Assembly (NCBI GenBank): GCA_026419785.1
Contig: JAODTK010005745.1
Location: 1-64,000 of the forward strand
Length of the DNA stretch: 64,000 bases
Direction: 5' to 3'
From: Sclerodactyla briareus
Lineage: Eukaryota > Echinodermata > Holothuroidea > Dendrochirotida > Sclerodactylidae
The translations under genes were made by a program, and so were the position numbers. How positions within the stretch are numbered: the stretch's first letter is position 1; every line of letters begins with the position of its first letter. Of this stretch, positions 33,150 to 43,930 are shown one piece after another. Under the pieces are notes generated by a model. It was not told where the DNA came from, ran no database searches, and saw nothing but the letters and a program-made list of their open reading frames with translations.

Positions 33150-35653
33150 TTGTTTTGATTCCTTGACGAAGTCAGCGGAATCTATCAGTCACGTCGTGTG
33201 TGTTGTGTGTGTGTGTGTGTGTGTAAATGTGTGTGTGACGCCCATCTTGTAAACACGATGAAACTTTGATCAGGTCTGGGTAGGTCCGGCTCATACTTGG
33301 TATGTGTGTTCCCCCATGATCAGCCTGAACCCTACCCATCGATTTGGGTGTCAGTAGAGGGTCATCTGAGGTCACCAGAGGTCACGTCTGAACAACCTTG
33401 AAACACGATAAGTCCTATTGGTGGATCTTATCATTTAATTAGGTGTATCTTTCGTATGGGGAGTACAGAACCCTAATGTTTTCGGTTCAGGACGGGAGTG
33501 ATTTTTGTCGAAAAATAGAAAATTTGTGAAATTTTGATATTTTGCCACTTTTGGGCTTTGTAAATACACGATACTCGACTCACCCCACCCGGATGGATGA
33601 GCTAGCTCATACTTGGATGTGTGTCCCCATGAATTAGTTCATGGACCCTATTGATTTGGGTGTCAGGTTCAAGGTCATCTGAGGTCACCAAGGACAAAGT
33701 CTGAAAAGCCTTGTAAACACGATGACTCCCAGAATGGTTGGTCTGATCAAGTTGAATTAATGTGTAGCTTTCTTATGGGGAGTACAGGAACCCTATTGTT
33801 TTTTGTTGCTGTGGGGTTAATTTTTGTCGAAATAAGGAAATTTGTGAAAATTTGATATTTTGGCAAATTTTTTGGCTTGTAAACACGATAACGTCGACCC
33901 CACTAGATGGATGATCTCATACTTCGTATGTGTGGTTCCCCCTGTAGTCCTGAACCCTATTAGTTTTTGGGGTCGGTCAGAGTCTCTGAGGTCACAAGGT
34001 CCAAGTCTGAAACCTTTGTAAACACAATTAGTCCGAAAGGTTGGTGTGAGCAAGTTAAAATTAGGTGTATAAGCTTTCTTCATGGGGAGTACAGAACCCT
34101 ATTGTTTTCGGTTCACCGGACGTGAGTGAATTTTGGTCGAAAATAAAAATTTGTGAAAATTTGATATTTTGGCCAATTTTTGCTTGTAAACGCGATAACT
34201 CGACCCCACCTGGATGGATGAAGCTCAGTACTTGGTATGTGTGGTCCCCATGATGAGGTCCTGCACCCTATTGATTTGGGGTCAGGTCAAGGTCATCTGT
34301 GGTCCCCCACAGAGGTCAAGTCTGAAACACCTGTAAACACGCTAAGTCCTATGGGTTGGTCTGAATCACGTTTAATATGTGAGTAGCTTTCTTAGTGGAG
34401 TACCAGGAACCCTATTGTTTTTGGTTCAGTATGGTGATTGTGGTCGAAAATAGAAATTGGTGAAAATTCGATATTGGCAAATTTTGGCTTGTAAAACACG
34501 ATACGCGCCCCCCCTAGATGGCGGAAGCTCAGAAACAAAAAAAAAAAAAAAAAACCTTAGTATGTGTTCCCCATGATATTACTGAACCCTATGTTTGGGA
34601 TCAGTCAGAGTTCTATCTGAGGGTCACCCGAAGTTCAAGTCTGAAAACCGTTAAACACGATAAGTCCAGAATGGTTGGTCTGATCAAGTTAAAATTAGGT
34701 GTCTAGCTTTCTTATGGGGAGTACAGAACCCTATTGTTTTTTGGTCAGGACGTGAGTTAATTTTGGCGAATAGAAACTTTGTGAAAATTTGATATTTTGG
34801 CCATTTTTGGCTTGTAAACACGATAACTCAAACCCCACCGGATGGTTGAAGCTCATTCTTGGTAGTTGTGTTCCCCATGATGAGTAACATGAACCCTATT
34901 GAATTTGGGTCAGGTCAGATGTCCCTCGTCAAAGTCCAGGGAAACCTTGTAACCGATAAGTCCAGAATGTTGGTGCTGACAGTTCAAATTAGGTGTATAG
35001 CTTTTTTATGGGGAGTACAGTACCCTATTGTTTTTTAGTTTCAGGGCCGGAGTGATTTGGTCGAAAATAGAAAATTTGTGAAAATTTGATATTTTGGCCA
35101 CTTTTCGCTTGACAACACCATAATCGACCCACCTTGATGGATGCAGCTCATACTTGGTATGTTTGTTCCCCATGATAGTACATGAACCCATTGATTTTGG
35201 GTCAGTGTCAGAGGTCTCTGCGTCACCAGAGGTCGAAGTCTGAAAACTTGTTAACACGAAAAGTTTCAGAACGGTTGGTCTGATCAGGTTGAAATTAGGT
35301 GTGTATCTCCGTTATTTGGAGTACATGTAGCCTATTGTTTTTTGGTAAATGGCGGGTGAATGAGGCTCATACTTTTTGTGTATTCCCTGATGAGGTAAAT
35401 GAACCCTATGTTTGGTCAGGTCGGAGGTATCTCAAGGTTACCAGAGTTCAAAGTCTGTGAAAAACCATTGAAATTAGTGTGTAGCTTCCTTACCAAGCGG
35501 TACAGGGAACCATATTAGTCTTGGATTGGTAAAGATAGAAATTTGTCAGACGTATGTTGCCTATAATGAACTGGTACTATCTCCCATTTTGCCGTGTGTC
35601 TGGCTATGGGTTGACAGAATGTCAAGGAATCACTAAGCCTTTTGGCTTCTGGT
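33150..35653 (+). mobile_element. Family 1 element, eight-unit array with hairpin-CTGG terminus
   Basis: The left end is a TG tract (33,194-33,240) followed by 'gtgacgcccatcttgtaaacacgat'. Cores 'gctcatacttggtatgtgtg' recur at about 33,291, 33,605, 33,915, 34,222, 34,525, 34,849, 35,145 and 35,362, mean period near 308 bp; each unit has a second half with 'agaaccctattgttttt' and 'gaaaatttgatattttgg'. The right end is CACT-AAGCC-TTTT-GGCTT (35,635-35,648) followed by CTGG and T. The units differ mostly by indels. There is no coding capacity. Confidence 0.7.
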
Positions 35654-36104
35654 TTATTTTCATACTAAGTCTCCAAGCAATTAGTCTACTTATCAACATC
35701 ATACTATATCTATAAGACTCCTTTCAAACCAGAATCATGCATCAAGTTCCGATGCCACCTCAGGAAATGCCATCACGGTAATATGCATTTGGATGAATTT
35801 GGTGGTCACACCCAGTTTTTGAGCCAAAAAAAGGCAGTTATTGGCAATGAAGTTTTAATTTGCTTGTGGAGTGGCATACACGCATAGTCATGCAATGCCC
35901 CCATTTTTGCTGTGAAATTCCTCTCTTGAGTCACCAATTCGGTTCATGTCTTTTCAGCAATGGAGAAGCTATATAAACAAAAAATTCAAAATGTGTGTTA
36001 GAGAGCATGAATGGAAACTTCCTCCACTTAATACGGGAAAGGGGACAAATTGTTTTGCTAATCACGCTGTTCGCTAAAATGTCTTCCCAACTGTTTTCTC
36101 ACAG

Positions 36105-36195
36105 ATGACAGCATGCTATTACTGTCGTTCAGATTGATCACAACCCCAGAGCAGTGCCGGTGGGTACAGACTTCAAGGATAGTAAACACTCTGCA
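36105..36195 (+). CDS. Candidate exon, continuing the helical-repeat-like gene
   Basis: The acceptor is 'ctgttttctcacag' and the donor 'CTCTGCA|gtaagt', matching the consensus. In the frame imposed by the preceding exon (phase 1) it is fully open: DDSMLLLSFRLITTPEQCRW followed by VQTSRIVNTL. It ends in phase 2. No correction is needed, and the long-range phase match across 7.8 kb of repeats supports the join. Family unknown. Confidence 0.6.
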
Positions 36196-36645
36196 GTAAG
36201 TTACTCATATAATAGACATTTTGTTCATTAAACGTTTCGCGCTGTATGGATCCACAATTTTTAATTGATTCAATAGATTGTTTGGAGACCAATTGTTGAC
36301 CAATAAACCTGAGTTTGTTGAACAGTTTAACTTTTTCCATAGCGTATTATTCAGCATTGATAAAACTTGCAATAGGTCCGCTTGAAATTCATTTCACATA
36401 CTCTACTACCACTATCGACCATGGGTTGAGGGTTGTCAACCGGGGGGTAAGGTACTATGTGAAAAATGCCAGACACTCGGTTGGTTGGCACATGGGGGGG
36501 GGGTGCATGGTCGACAAGGGGTAAGTATTCGTAGTTCACAGATTCACAAATCGTCCTGTTTTGTGGATTATACCAATCTGTAAAACTAGCATTTTGGATA
36601 GTTGACCCTAAAATTACCTAGTGCCAATACTTGTGGTTTTTGCAG

Positions 36646-36845
36646 ATAAAAATATTCCAACTCAAGTGCCTTCTCTCTCGAGATGTCCGTTGTCTAACCA
36701 GTCCAAAAGAGGACCAATCCTTCAACATCGTTAGAGGATGACGTGGAGTTCAGTGTTGCCAGCTGGATAACCTGGAAGCTGATAGTGCTGATGATGTCAT
36801 TTTTGGTCACTTCAGGGAGAGATGGGCAAAGTCTACGCGAGGTTT
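36646..36845 (+). CDS. Possible exon, frame uncertain
   Basis: 'gtggtttttgcag' provides an acceptor. Three frames are open in parts: one with CLLSRDVRCLTSPKEDQSFN, and one further on with QLDNLEADSADDVIFGHFRE. Reading both needs at least one correction, and the frame expected from 36,195 hits an early stop. The donor ('CGCGAG|gttttt') is weak. It may be a real exon damaged by base errors. Confidence 0.3.
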
Positions 36846-37628
36846 TTAGAATGAAATTGAAATATAGACCTCTTCCCATTATTTTAGGATTCTCCTAAAT
36901 TAGTCTCATAGAACGACATCAGTTGGACCCACTGCACCTTGAAAATTATGAGGCCCAAATCTATGGCACCAAGTTTCAGAAACTCAACCACCTTTCAGAA
37001 TTTGCTAAAATTATGCAATATGCAAAATGTACCTATCATTTAACTTATATCTAAAATCTAATCAGTTGGCTAAATGTCCCCCTGCTTCATTAGCCAATCT
37101 ACATCACCACAGTTTATACATTTGGTGCCTATCTCGCTCAAACAATACATTACATAAGATTGGACTTAAATCCTACTATGCTTCTGTGCACAAAATCTAA
37201 TCAGTTTGAGATGGCAGACCATCTAGTGATATCCTGATAACTAACAAGCGTGATTTAGTGTGGTCATATTGATCATTAATATATTATATTTACTTGGCAC
37301 GTTTCCCACAAATGATTCAAAGTGCTTTAATAGAAGAGAACAAAACATGGTCAGTTTGCAAAGCCTGCACAATTCGCCTGGAATTTCTGATATCAACCCT
37401 GAAACCATCTTGGTTGATGAGGCATTCACATGTCAGGAAGTGGCTCCACCTCGGGACGCATGCCTCGCCCCCGCTCGGCACTGGCCTGATGGTAGTCCTT
37501 GGAAGCAGGAATCCTCTTCATTCACAACCTCACCTGCCTCCTCAATTATGCTCTAAGGCACTTTTTGAAGAACAAAGTTGGTACGAGACAAGTCTTCGCA
37601 AACTGAATACCTTTTTGTTGTTATAATG
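36846..37628. other. Presumed intron, nothing recognised
   Basis: Open frames at 37,260-37,620 overlap in two frames and carry no recognisable domain. Confidence 0.4.
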
Positions 37629-38014
37629 TTAAGAGAATAAAATCATTCAAATATCACTTTGATTCCAGGTCTTATTTATTCGGGACTTGGACGATATGGC
37701 TTTCCTCCCTCAATTTCATTAATATGGGGTCGATTTTGGCAACTGGCAACCTTTTTATGATGGTCAATATCCACCAATTATGAGGGAACGTTAGCCATAT
37801 TGTTAGCAATTTCACTTTAAACTGGTAGAGATGACATCAGTGCAAATGCTGCCAAATTGCAATTGCAACCAGCAGTGACAAATTAATCATCTTTAAAATT
37901 TGTAACTTTAAACCGGAACATGCTATGGACAAAAAACAAAGTTTGATTGGCATTATTTTCAATGCGTAACATTCCTATGACATTTGAATATTTTTGCTGG
38001 ACGTGTCCCTTTAA
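37629..38014 (+). mobile_element. TTAA-flanked palindromic MITE (copy 3)
   Basis: Bounded by TTAA at 37,629 and 38,011, 386 bp. The left flank 'gttataatgttaag.gaataaaa' is shared with copy 1 (11,587), and the right end reads 'gctggacgtgtccctTTAA'. The inner inverted pair is eroded. Confidence 0.7.
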
Positions 38015-40084
38015 TTAATAGGGAGGCTATCTCATATGTGAGTGTAGAAGCCTCTCTCCCCAGATCAATTTTGATGGTACAACGTGCCATGCATACCATC
38101 TCGCAAAAATGTCTCAGTTTCACATTAATTTATTGTTCTGATAACTCTTGCAGCTTAATGCTAAGCACTTTGTGTTTGATACACAACAAGATTTGATCAT
38201 CTAAACGTACCGTGAGAATTTGCCCCCAGGTTCAGTGTTTCCAGTCTGAACTTGCTCTAGGTCCTGTCTTTGATTACAAACTCTATACTTGATCTTATCA
38301 ACCACTTATGATCCACCCCGGGGAAGATTTTGTTTTTTCTCACCATATAGGCCCCTGTAGCTGCTGCCAGAGGATTTTCACACCAGTGCGGTAACTCAAA
38401 ACGCATCGCCCGATCGCCCTAGAACCTGACACATGTCGGCCATTGGGAATCAGGAAATTGATTTGAAATTTGGCCACATGACTGGGGAGGGCATGATGAA
38501 CTTGACAATGTGACTATCATTTGGTTCTGACCACAGCGGAGGTCATTTGGAGGCTCATCAACGGTCGAAATTGCAAAATTTATGCCAAAATCCTTGGGGG
38601 AGCGTTTTGGGCAATTTAGTTAAGCTCACTCAGCAGCCCAAGGCACAGTTTTAGAGTAGGCGCTAGGGCCCCTTATATGAACGACACACAATTCACTGCT
38701 TCAACCCCCAAAATTCTGGTTGGCACAGTTGGGTGGGTCATTATACTGATTGACCAGTGTTACATACAGGGTGTTCAGAGTTTGAGGCTGAAGGTCATCT
38801 AATGAACATTTTGACATATATGGTTTGTTCTGGTCAGATTCTTCTCCCACTGATCAGATTGAATGACATATAAAGTTTCTCAGTAATATTATTGACCAAT
38901 GGTAATTATGGGTCAATAAGATTTTAGATCATGGTCATTGAGGGAAAGTTTACTGTAGTTTTGTTGACATAGTTTGAGTCTTCTCTGCATGATGTAACTT
39001 GGTCATTTGCAGCAGTGTATGGTTGTTTTGAGAAATTTGAAGGGGCATGCAGTAAGTGGAGAGTGCACTTTTGGGAATTGAGTGGACAAAATTGTTCTTC
39101 TTCTCTCACAAATATCACTTGGATGATCGTTATGCTTGATCAACATTATGACCATGGTACCTTCTTGATTAGCATCAGACTATCTACAATGTATATTCGG
39201 GAATTTTAGGTGAGAGTTTCGTTCTTAAAAAAAACCGCCTCTACACTCGAGTAAAAGTGGAAATTTTGTCTCTGCCTATATTGCAATCCAATGATTAAAG
39301 AGTCATTTAGCCACAGTTACCATATTAATGGATTCAGAGAGATTGACAGGGGGAGTTACTGTGCCTTTGGCACTCTGTTCAAATCATTTTTTCCCTGCCA
39401 ATCTATGGTCATGGAAACCCTTTTACATATTCTGAAATTATAATACTTAGTCAGAAATTACTTGACTTGGGATATCATTTTGGCAGTTTCCCTTGCAGCG
39501 ATTTCACTTGTGAGATATTCTTAACATACGTCCGGATTTTGAGTGGAGAAGAGGTGATTCTGATTTCTACTATCGATTCCCCAGGACTAAACAAAGTGAC
39601 AGAAATTGAGCAAACATGACTAGATTGGCCAACCGAATAAGCAACAGATGTCACACTGTGTAGTAGCCTAGAGTGGTGTATAATAGACGATAGGACAGAT
39701 AGCATAGTGCATATGTGGTGCACCTGAGTGTGGAAGTGTGTTGGATATGCAAAGATGTCACACTCTGTGTAGCAAGCAAAAGCAAGAAGATAAATAATGG
39801 GGGGCATGATCCACTGCCAATTGAAACAAGCTATTGGAGAGCCTATTCACCGATGTAAATAGGTGAGATTGTTATGATTAGTTAACTGCAATCAGAACCC
39901 CCTTATCTATCTGGCTCTCCCGAGGGAACATTGCACTGCTGCTGGGACTGAGAAAAAAATGGGTGATTATCATCTGCAGTTTAGACTCGAGAACATGCTG
40001 GCATATAGACCTCATTGTAGGTCATGAAGATGACATGGTTCAAGAATTCTTTTCCTCTTTTTTGTGGTCTCCCTCATTTTCAAG
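38015..40084. other. Presumed intron with diverged repeat at 38,630-38,900
   Basis: 38,630-38,900 shares phrases such as 'atacagggtgttcagagtttgagg' and 'gaaggtcatct' with families 1 and 2 but no terminus. No other feature was seen. Confidence 0.4.
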
Positions 40085-40255
40085 GTTTGTCCAAGTACAT
40101 CAAGCTGAATAAACGAGAGAAGGATCAATTGTCTCATCTTTCTGAGGTTGATGTTGGGGTGATCATTGCTGTCGTGGAGGAAGATGGCTCAATCGCACCG
40201 TTGAATGTGGCTGTTGCCTCCGGAGAGGTTACTGCTGATGTGACCATACCATACA
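40085..40255 (+). CDS. Candidate exon, unidentified protein
   Basis: After 'ccctcattttcaag' the frame in phase 1 is open for 57 codons to a consensus donor 'CATACA|gtgagt'. It begins LSKYIKLNKREKDQLSHLSE, continues VDVGVIIAVVEEDGSIAPLN and ends VASGEVTADVTIPY. Basic residues at the start give way to a beta-like hydrophobic stretch, unlike the helical exons upstream. Its 171-bp length (a multiple of 3, phase 1 at both ends) and lack of frame damage make it a good exon. A faint likeness to the C-terminal part of the tRNA-splicing endonuclease subunit TSEN15 ('AIVESDSTIVYY') was considered but is not enough for a name. Confidence 0.6.
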
Positions 40256-41000
40256 GTGAGTTCAAGGCCGTCTCTAATGACTCTTCAATGTGTTCAACTA
40301 TTTTCCCATTTCCACTTCCTAATCGAATTTTTCGCGTGCAATCCCTCGCCTGTCACACGCGCCGACCGACAACTCGATAGATCCTGCTGGGATTCTCAAA
40401 TTACTCTTATAATCCCTAAAAAAACCGCCTTCCGCAGTGTCCCTCCACATGCTCTGATTGAGTCATAAGTGAGTAAAGTAAAAATTGATTGATATTCATC
40501 ATAAAATGACAATATAATGAATGGATTAGAAGCTCACATTAAAAGATGATGAAATGAAAAAAAATCATCTCTGAAGGTCAGCATTCAGCAGTTTGATACT
40601 TGGGGCAATTAACAATGTCTAACAACGTTCTGATCTCATACGTGGCAAGAGGTAGTATCTGCGTGGCTGATTATTGTAATAGTCAGAAAGAAGCTGATCA
40701 CTATCTGATGATATTCCTTGATTCACCACTCAAGTGTACACTGGTAATTTCTTATCCAGTATAGGAGGATACCTCTTTAATATCTTTCAAGCAGCCGAGC
40801 TGACGCTTTACCACAGGGATAACCAAACCGGACCACAATAAGTGATGAGGTAAACGCCAAAGCTGCTTCTCAAAATCTAATCTAAACCTGGCAAGTCTCC
40901 TAATACAATAGAACTTTTGTTTGACATTTGAAGGACAACTGCATCTGTTCTACAGGGGCTAATTTTAATATCTGGATAAAAACTGGATGGTCGTCTTCCA

Positions 41001-41027
41001 AACGGGAAGTTCATAGGACTTCCCGTT
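41001..41027. repeat. Perfect 10-bp inverted repeat (hairpin)
   Basis: AACGGGAAGT, a 7-base loop TCATAGG, then ACTTCCCGTT. No T-run follows, so it is not a Pol III terminator. Function unknown. Confidence 0.85.
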
Positions 41028-42333
41028 CGCGGAGTTAATAGTCATTTGAAGTTTGTGTTTTGTGAAGCATGTCTATTGCGCAAGATCGAAATGCATCCCA
41101 TCATGCAATAATAAGTAATGTCATACTTGCAAAACCTGCAAAATCTTGTTTTCTATTGAAATTCAAACGTTAATTCCACTTCGAAAAAAGTTATTCATGG
41201 GATAGGATTGCTCTGTAGTGGGTGGTAGGTGTTGATGGTTACTTTGGTGATTTTTTTTTTCCGAGAAAGACAACAGACTTATGATAAACATCTGACTTAA
41301 TTCAATCCCAAATGAAACAATCAAATACCTAACATAATTTCCTGCGTTGTCCATGTGTGACGTCATGCATTTTTGCGCAATTGGGATTCTCCCCATTTCT
41401 TTGCTTAATGGCAGAAACTTTGAAGGCCAATAATCCACATAGGAACATCATATTGAATGGGGTTTGGACCTATAGATAAAGTTTTCCATTGTTCACAATA
41501 TAACCTCTGGTAGTTCAAGGCTTGCAGTTGCCCTTTAAAACTATTATAACTTCCCCCTCATTGTACAAAACTTTGCATGCGAATCATCAGAATCTGCATC
41601 GAAGTAGTTGCAGTTTCGGACTGTATCAAATTTATTACATGGGCTTTGAGGCAAACGAGAAGACTATGTTTTTAAAGGGAAGTTGTTTGCCTCACATCAG
41701 CTTATTTTGCTCCAGTGTGCAGATTACATATACCCAATAGATGGTTGCTAAACAACCCCTGTAGCGGCGTCCCCACGGCTCTGCTCGCTGTCAATCTGAG
41801 TATGAGAGGTATCTATGGGCAAGGACGCTATTAGACTGTGTTCGGCATTAAAACAAAGCGATAGTCTAGCTTTCTCCAGCTACGGTTTTGGCGACCGATT
41901 CGACAGCCTATCCTTCAAAATTAGCCAATCACAACACATCAGTTTTAAAATACTGATGGTGTTTTAGTTTGTGATAAGACCATATTCTTATTTTTATATC
42001 TCCTCAAGCCATTTGGAGTTTGTAAGCCAAATGTTAGCCAAGACAGTCTTCAGGGTTCACACAATGAAGGCCCTTCAGTGATCCTAGCTGCATAACGTCA
42101 ACGTTGACTGTAATGTCAAACCTTTTCCTTTTCCAATTTCCTTGAAAAGGCTTATGCCTACAGAAAAAATTGATTTCACCAAACTGACCCACAACTGTGT
42201 TATCAACTTTGAAGTACTGTTGGCAAACTTGGAAGACCAGTCTCCCATGTTTATTTTCCAGTATAACCTAATAGGCTATAGACTTTTCAGCATAATTTTA
42301 TATTTGAACTAATTAACACTGTGTAACACATGC

Positions 42334-42351
42334 GCGAAGCTGCAGCTTCGC
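42334..42351. repeat. Perfect 18-bp palindrome
   Basis: GCGAAGCTGCAGCTTCGC reads identically on both strands, with a PstI-type CTGCAG centre. It stands in AT-rich DNA. Confidence 0.85.
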
Positions 42352-42959
42352 TCCCTGTCCATTTTAGGCAAATTATGCTTGATGAATTCACCTTTTTTTA
42401 ATACGTTCAATTGGAAAGGATTCCAATGATTCCAGAAAATTGTTCAAGGAGAGCCGATATTGGATGGACGTATTCTTTATCTTAAAGTTCAATAATCAAT
42501 ATATCTTCACGTTTATGGTGCATTCTGGGAGAAACGATCACAAATTAGACTCCTAAATTTTCTAATTTTTGTGATGTAAACGATTTCTTGCAGACATTAT
42601 GTCAGCATCCGAGAGTTAGCTCTTTCATAACGTCTGCTTTAGCAGGCTAGGGCTAGACGTGTTGTGAGTGTTGTGAGAATGTTGATATAATGTTGTGAGG
42701 TCAAGTTCCAAGGACGTATAGGCAGACCTGGAGATCAGTGGCTGTTTATCAATCAGGAACCAGGGGTCAATTGGAGGGGTTATTATTCAGGTGATGGTTC
42801 ACCAGGACACCCTCACAAGAGCGGGGTGGAAGAATTGCATAGTGGTATCAGTCAGTGAACAAATTTAGGCAATTTTGTTTGGTAGTCCGCGTCCAGAAAT
42901 CCCTTCAATGAGGACTACCTGCACACTATATTTGTAAAGTTCTGGTTCCTGTGGTATTT

Positions 42960-43150
42960 TGTATCAGTGACCCTTCGCAAGCAAACATTCCTGGTTCAAA
43001 TTCTAGCAGTCACCGTCAATTACTCTAGGTGGATTGTATTGCAGTTACAATGGGCGAGGACACTCACTAGAACTCAATGGTTTTGCTATAATGAGAAGTT
43101 ACATTGAACATGACTGTTCGCTCCTCCAGGTCTAGTGACTCACCATTTAG
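42960..43150 (+). mobile_element. S1 repeat, partial copy 4
   Basis: 'gtatcagtgacccttcgcaagc', 'attcctggttcaaattctag' (B-box-like) and 'ttgcagttacaatgggcgagg' match the S1 head at 2.2, 4.2 and 15.3 kb. Similarity fades near 43,150, so only the head and part of the body are kept. Confidence 0.55.
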
Positions 43151-43457
43151 GAGAAATGTAGGTCATTTCATATTTGACAGTGACTAATATTGATGACCAT
43201 CTCCAGAGTATTGGGGGTGCATCATGCGATTGACAACTGCATTAGAGCTATGTTTTTTTTCCCCTTGTTCAGTGAAGAATGCTTCGACAGGCACCAATAA
43301 GCACATCCTGCCAACCTTATTGGCACCACTCGCAAAGACGTCAGAGGAACTGCAGCTCAGCTGCCCCCTGGAGAGACGTGAGCTGTAGGTGTTTGAGGTG
43401 TTTCTCTGGCCTTGAAGGGTAACAATGAATGCCCTCAAAAAAAAAAACTAAAAAAAA

Positions 43458-43930
43458 CAGTCACCTACCTCAGTGTCTAATCTCCTCGCTGCAATCTTGT
43501 AAGTTAATTAGATACCTACAGTCACATGGAATGCCTGGTACAGTCACCTACTTCAGTGTCTAATCTCTTCGCTGCACTCTTGTAAGTCAATTAGATACCT
43601 ACAGCCACATGGAATGCGTCATACAGTCACCTACCTCAGTGTCTAATCTCCTCGCTGCAATCTTGTAAGTTAATTAGATACCTACAGCCACATGGAATGC
43701 CTGGTACAGTCACCTACTTCAGTGTCTAATCTCTTCGCTGCAATCTTGTAAGTTAATTAGATACCTACAGGTCACATGGAATGCGTCATACAGTCACCTA
43801 CCTCAGTGTCTAATCTCTTCGCTGCAATCTTGTAAGTTAATTAGATACCTACAGTCACATGGAATGCGTCATACAGTCACCTACCTCAGTGTCTAATCTC
43901 TTCGCTGCAATCTTGTAAGTTAGTTAGAAT
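43458..43930 (+). repeat. 83-bp tandem array with alternating variants
   Basis: Units start 'cagtcacctac' at 43,458, 43,541, 43,624, 43,707, 43,791 and 43,874 (spacing 83-84 bp). Each contains 'tgcaatcttgtaagttaatt' and 'agatacctaca.tcacatgg'. Units 1 and 3 end with 'atgcctggta', units 2, 4 and 5 with 'atgcgtcata', so the array is built partly of 166-bp dimers. Identity is very high and indels are few. Confidence 0.95.

Larger units (their letters stand above)
40256..42959. other. Presumed intron; two perfect inverted repeats
   Basis: Holds the hairpin at 41,001-41,027 and the palindrome at 42,334-42,351, listed separately. Nothing else was recognised. Confidence 0.4.

Noticed and set aside
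33150-35653. CRISPR array
   Set aside because: Units are about 308 bp with no short repeat/spacer alternation, and the genome context is eukaryotic.
37260-37626. Overlapping frames of 98 and 110 codons
   Set aside because: Two frames compete over the same bases, with no domain and no splice pair.
40085-40255. Assignment of this exon to TSEN15
   Set aside because: Only a short resemblance around the 'AVVEEDGSI' strand. Upstream sequence does not agree, so no symbol is given.
43458-43930. CRISPR-like or tRNA cluster interpretation of the 83-bp array
   Set aside because: The whole unit is repeated, with no variable spacers and no tRNA fold or boxes.
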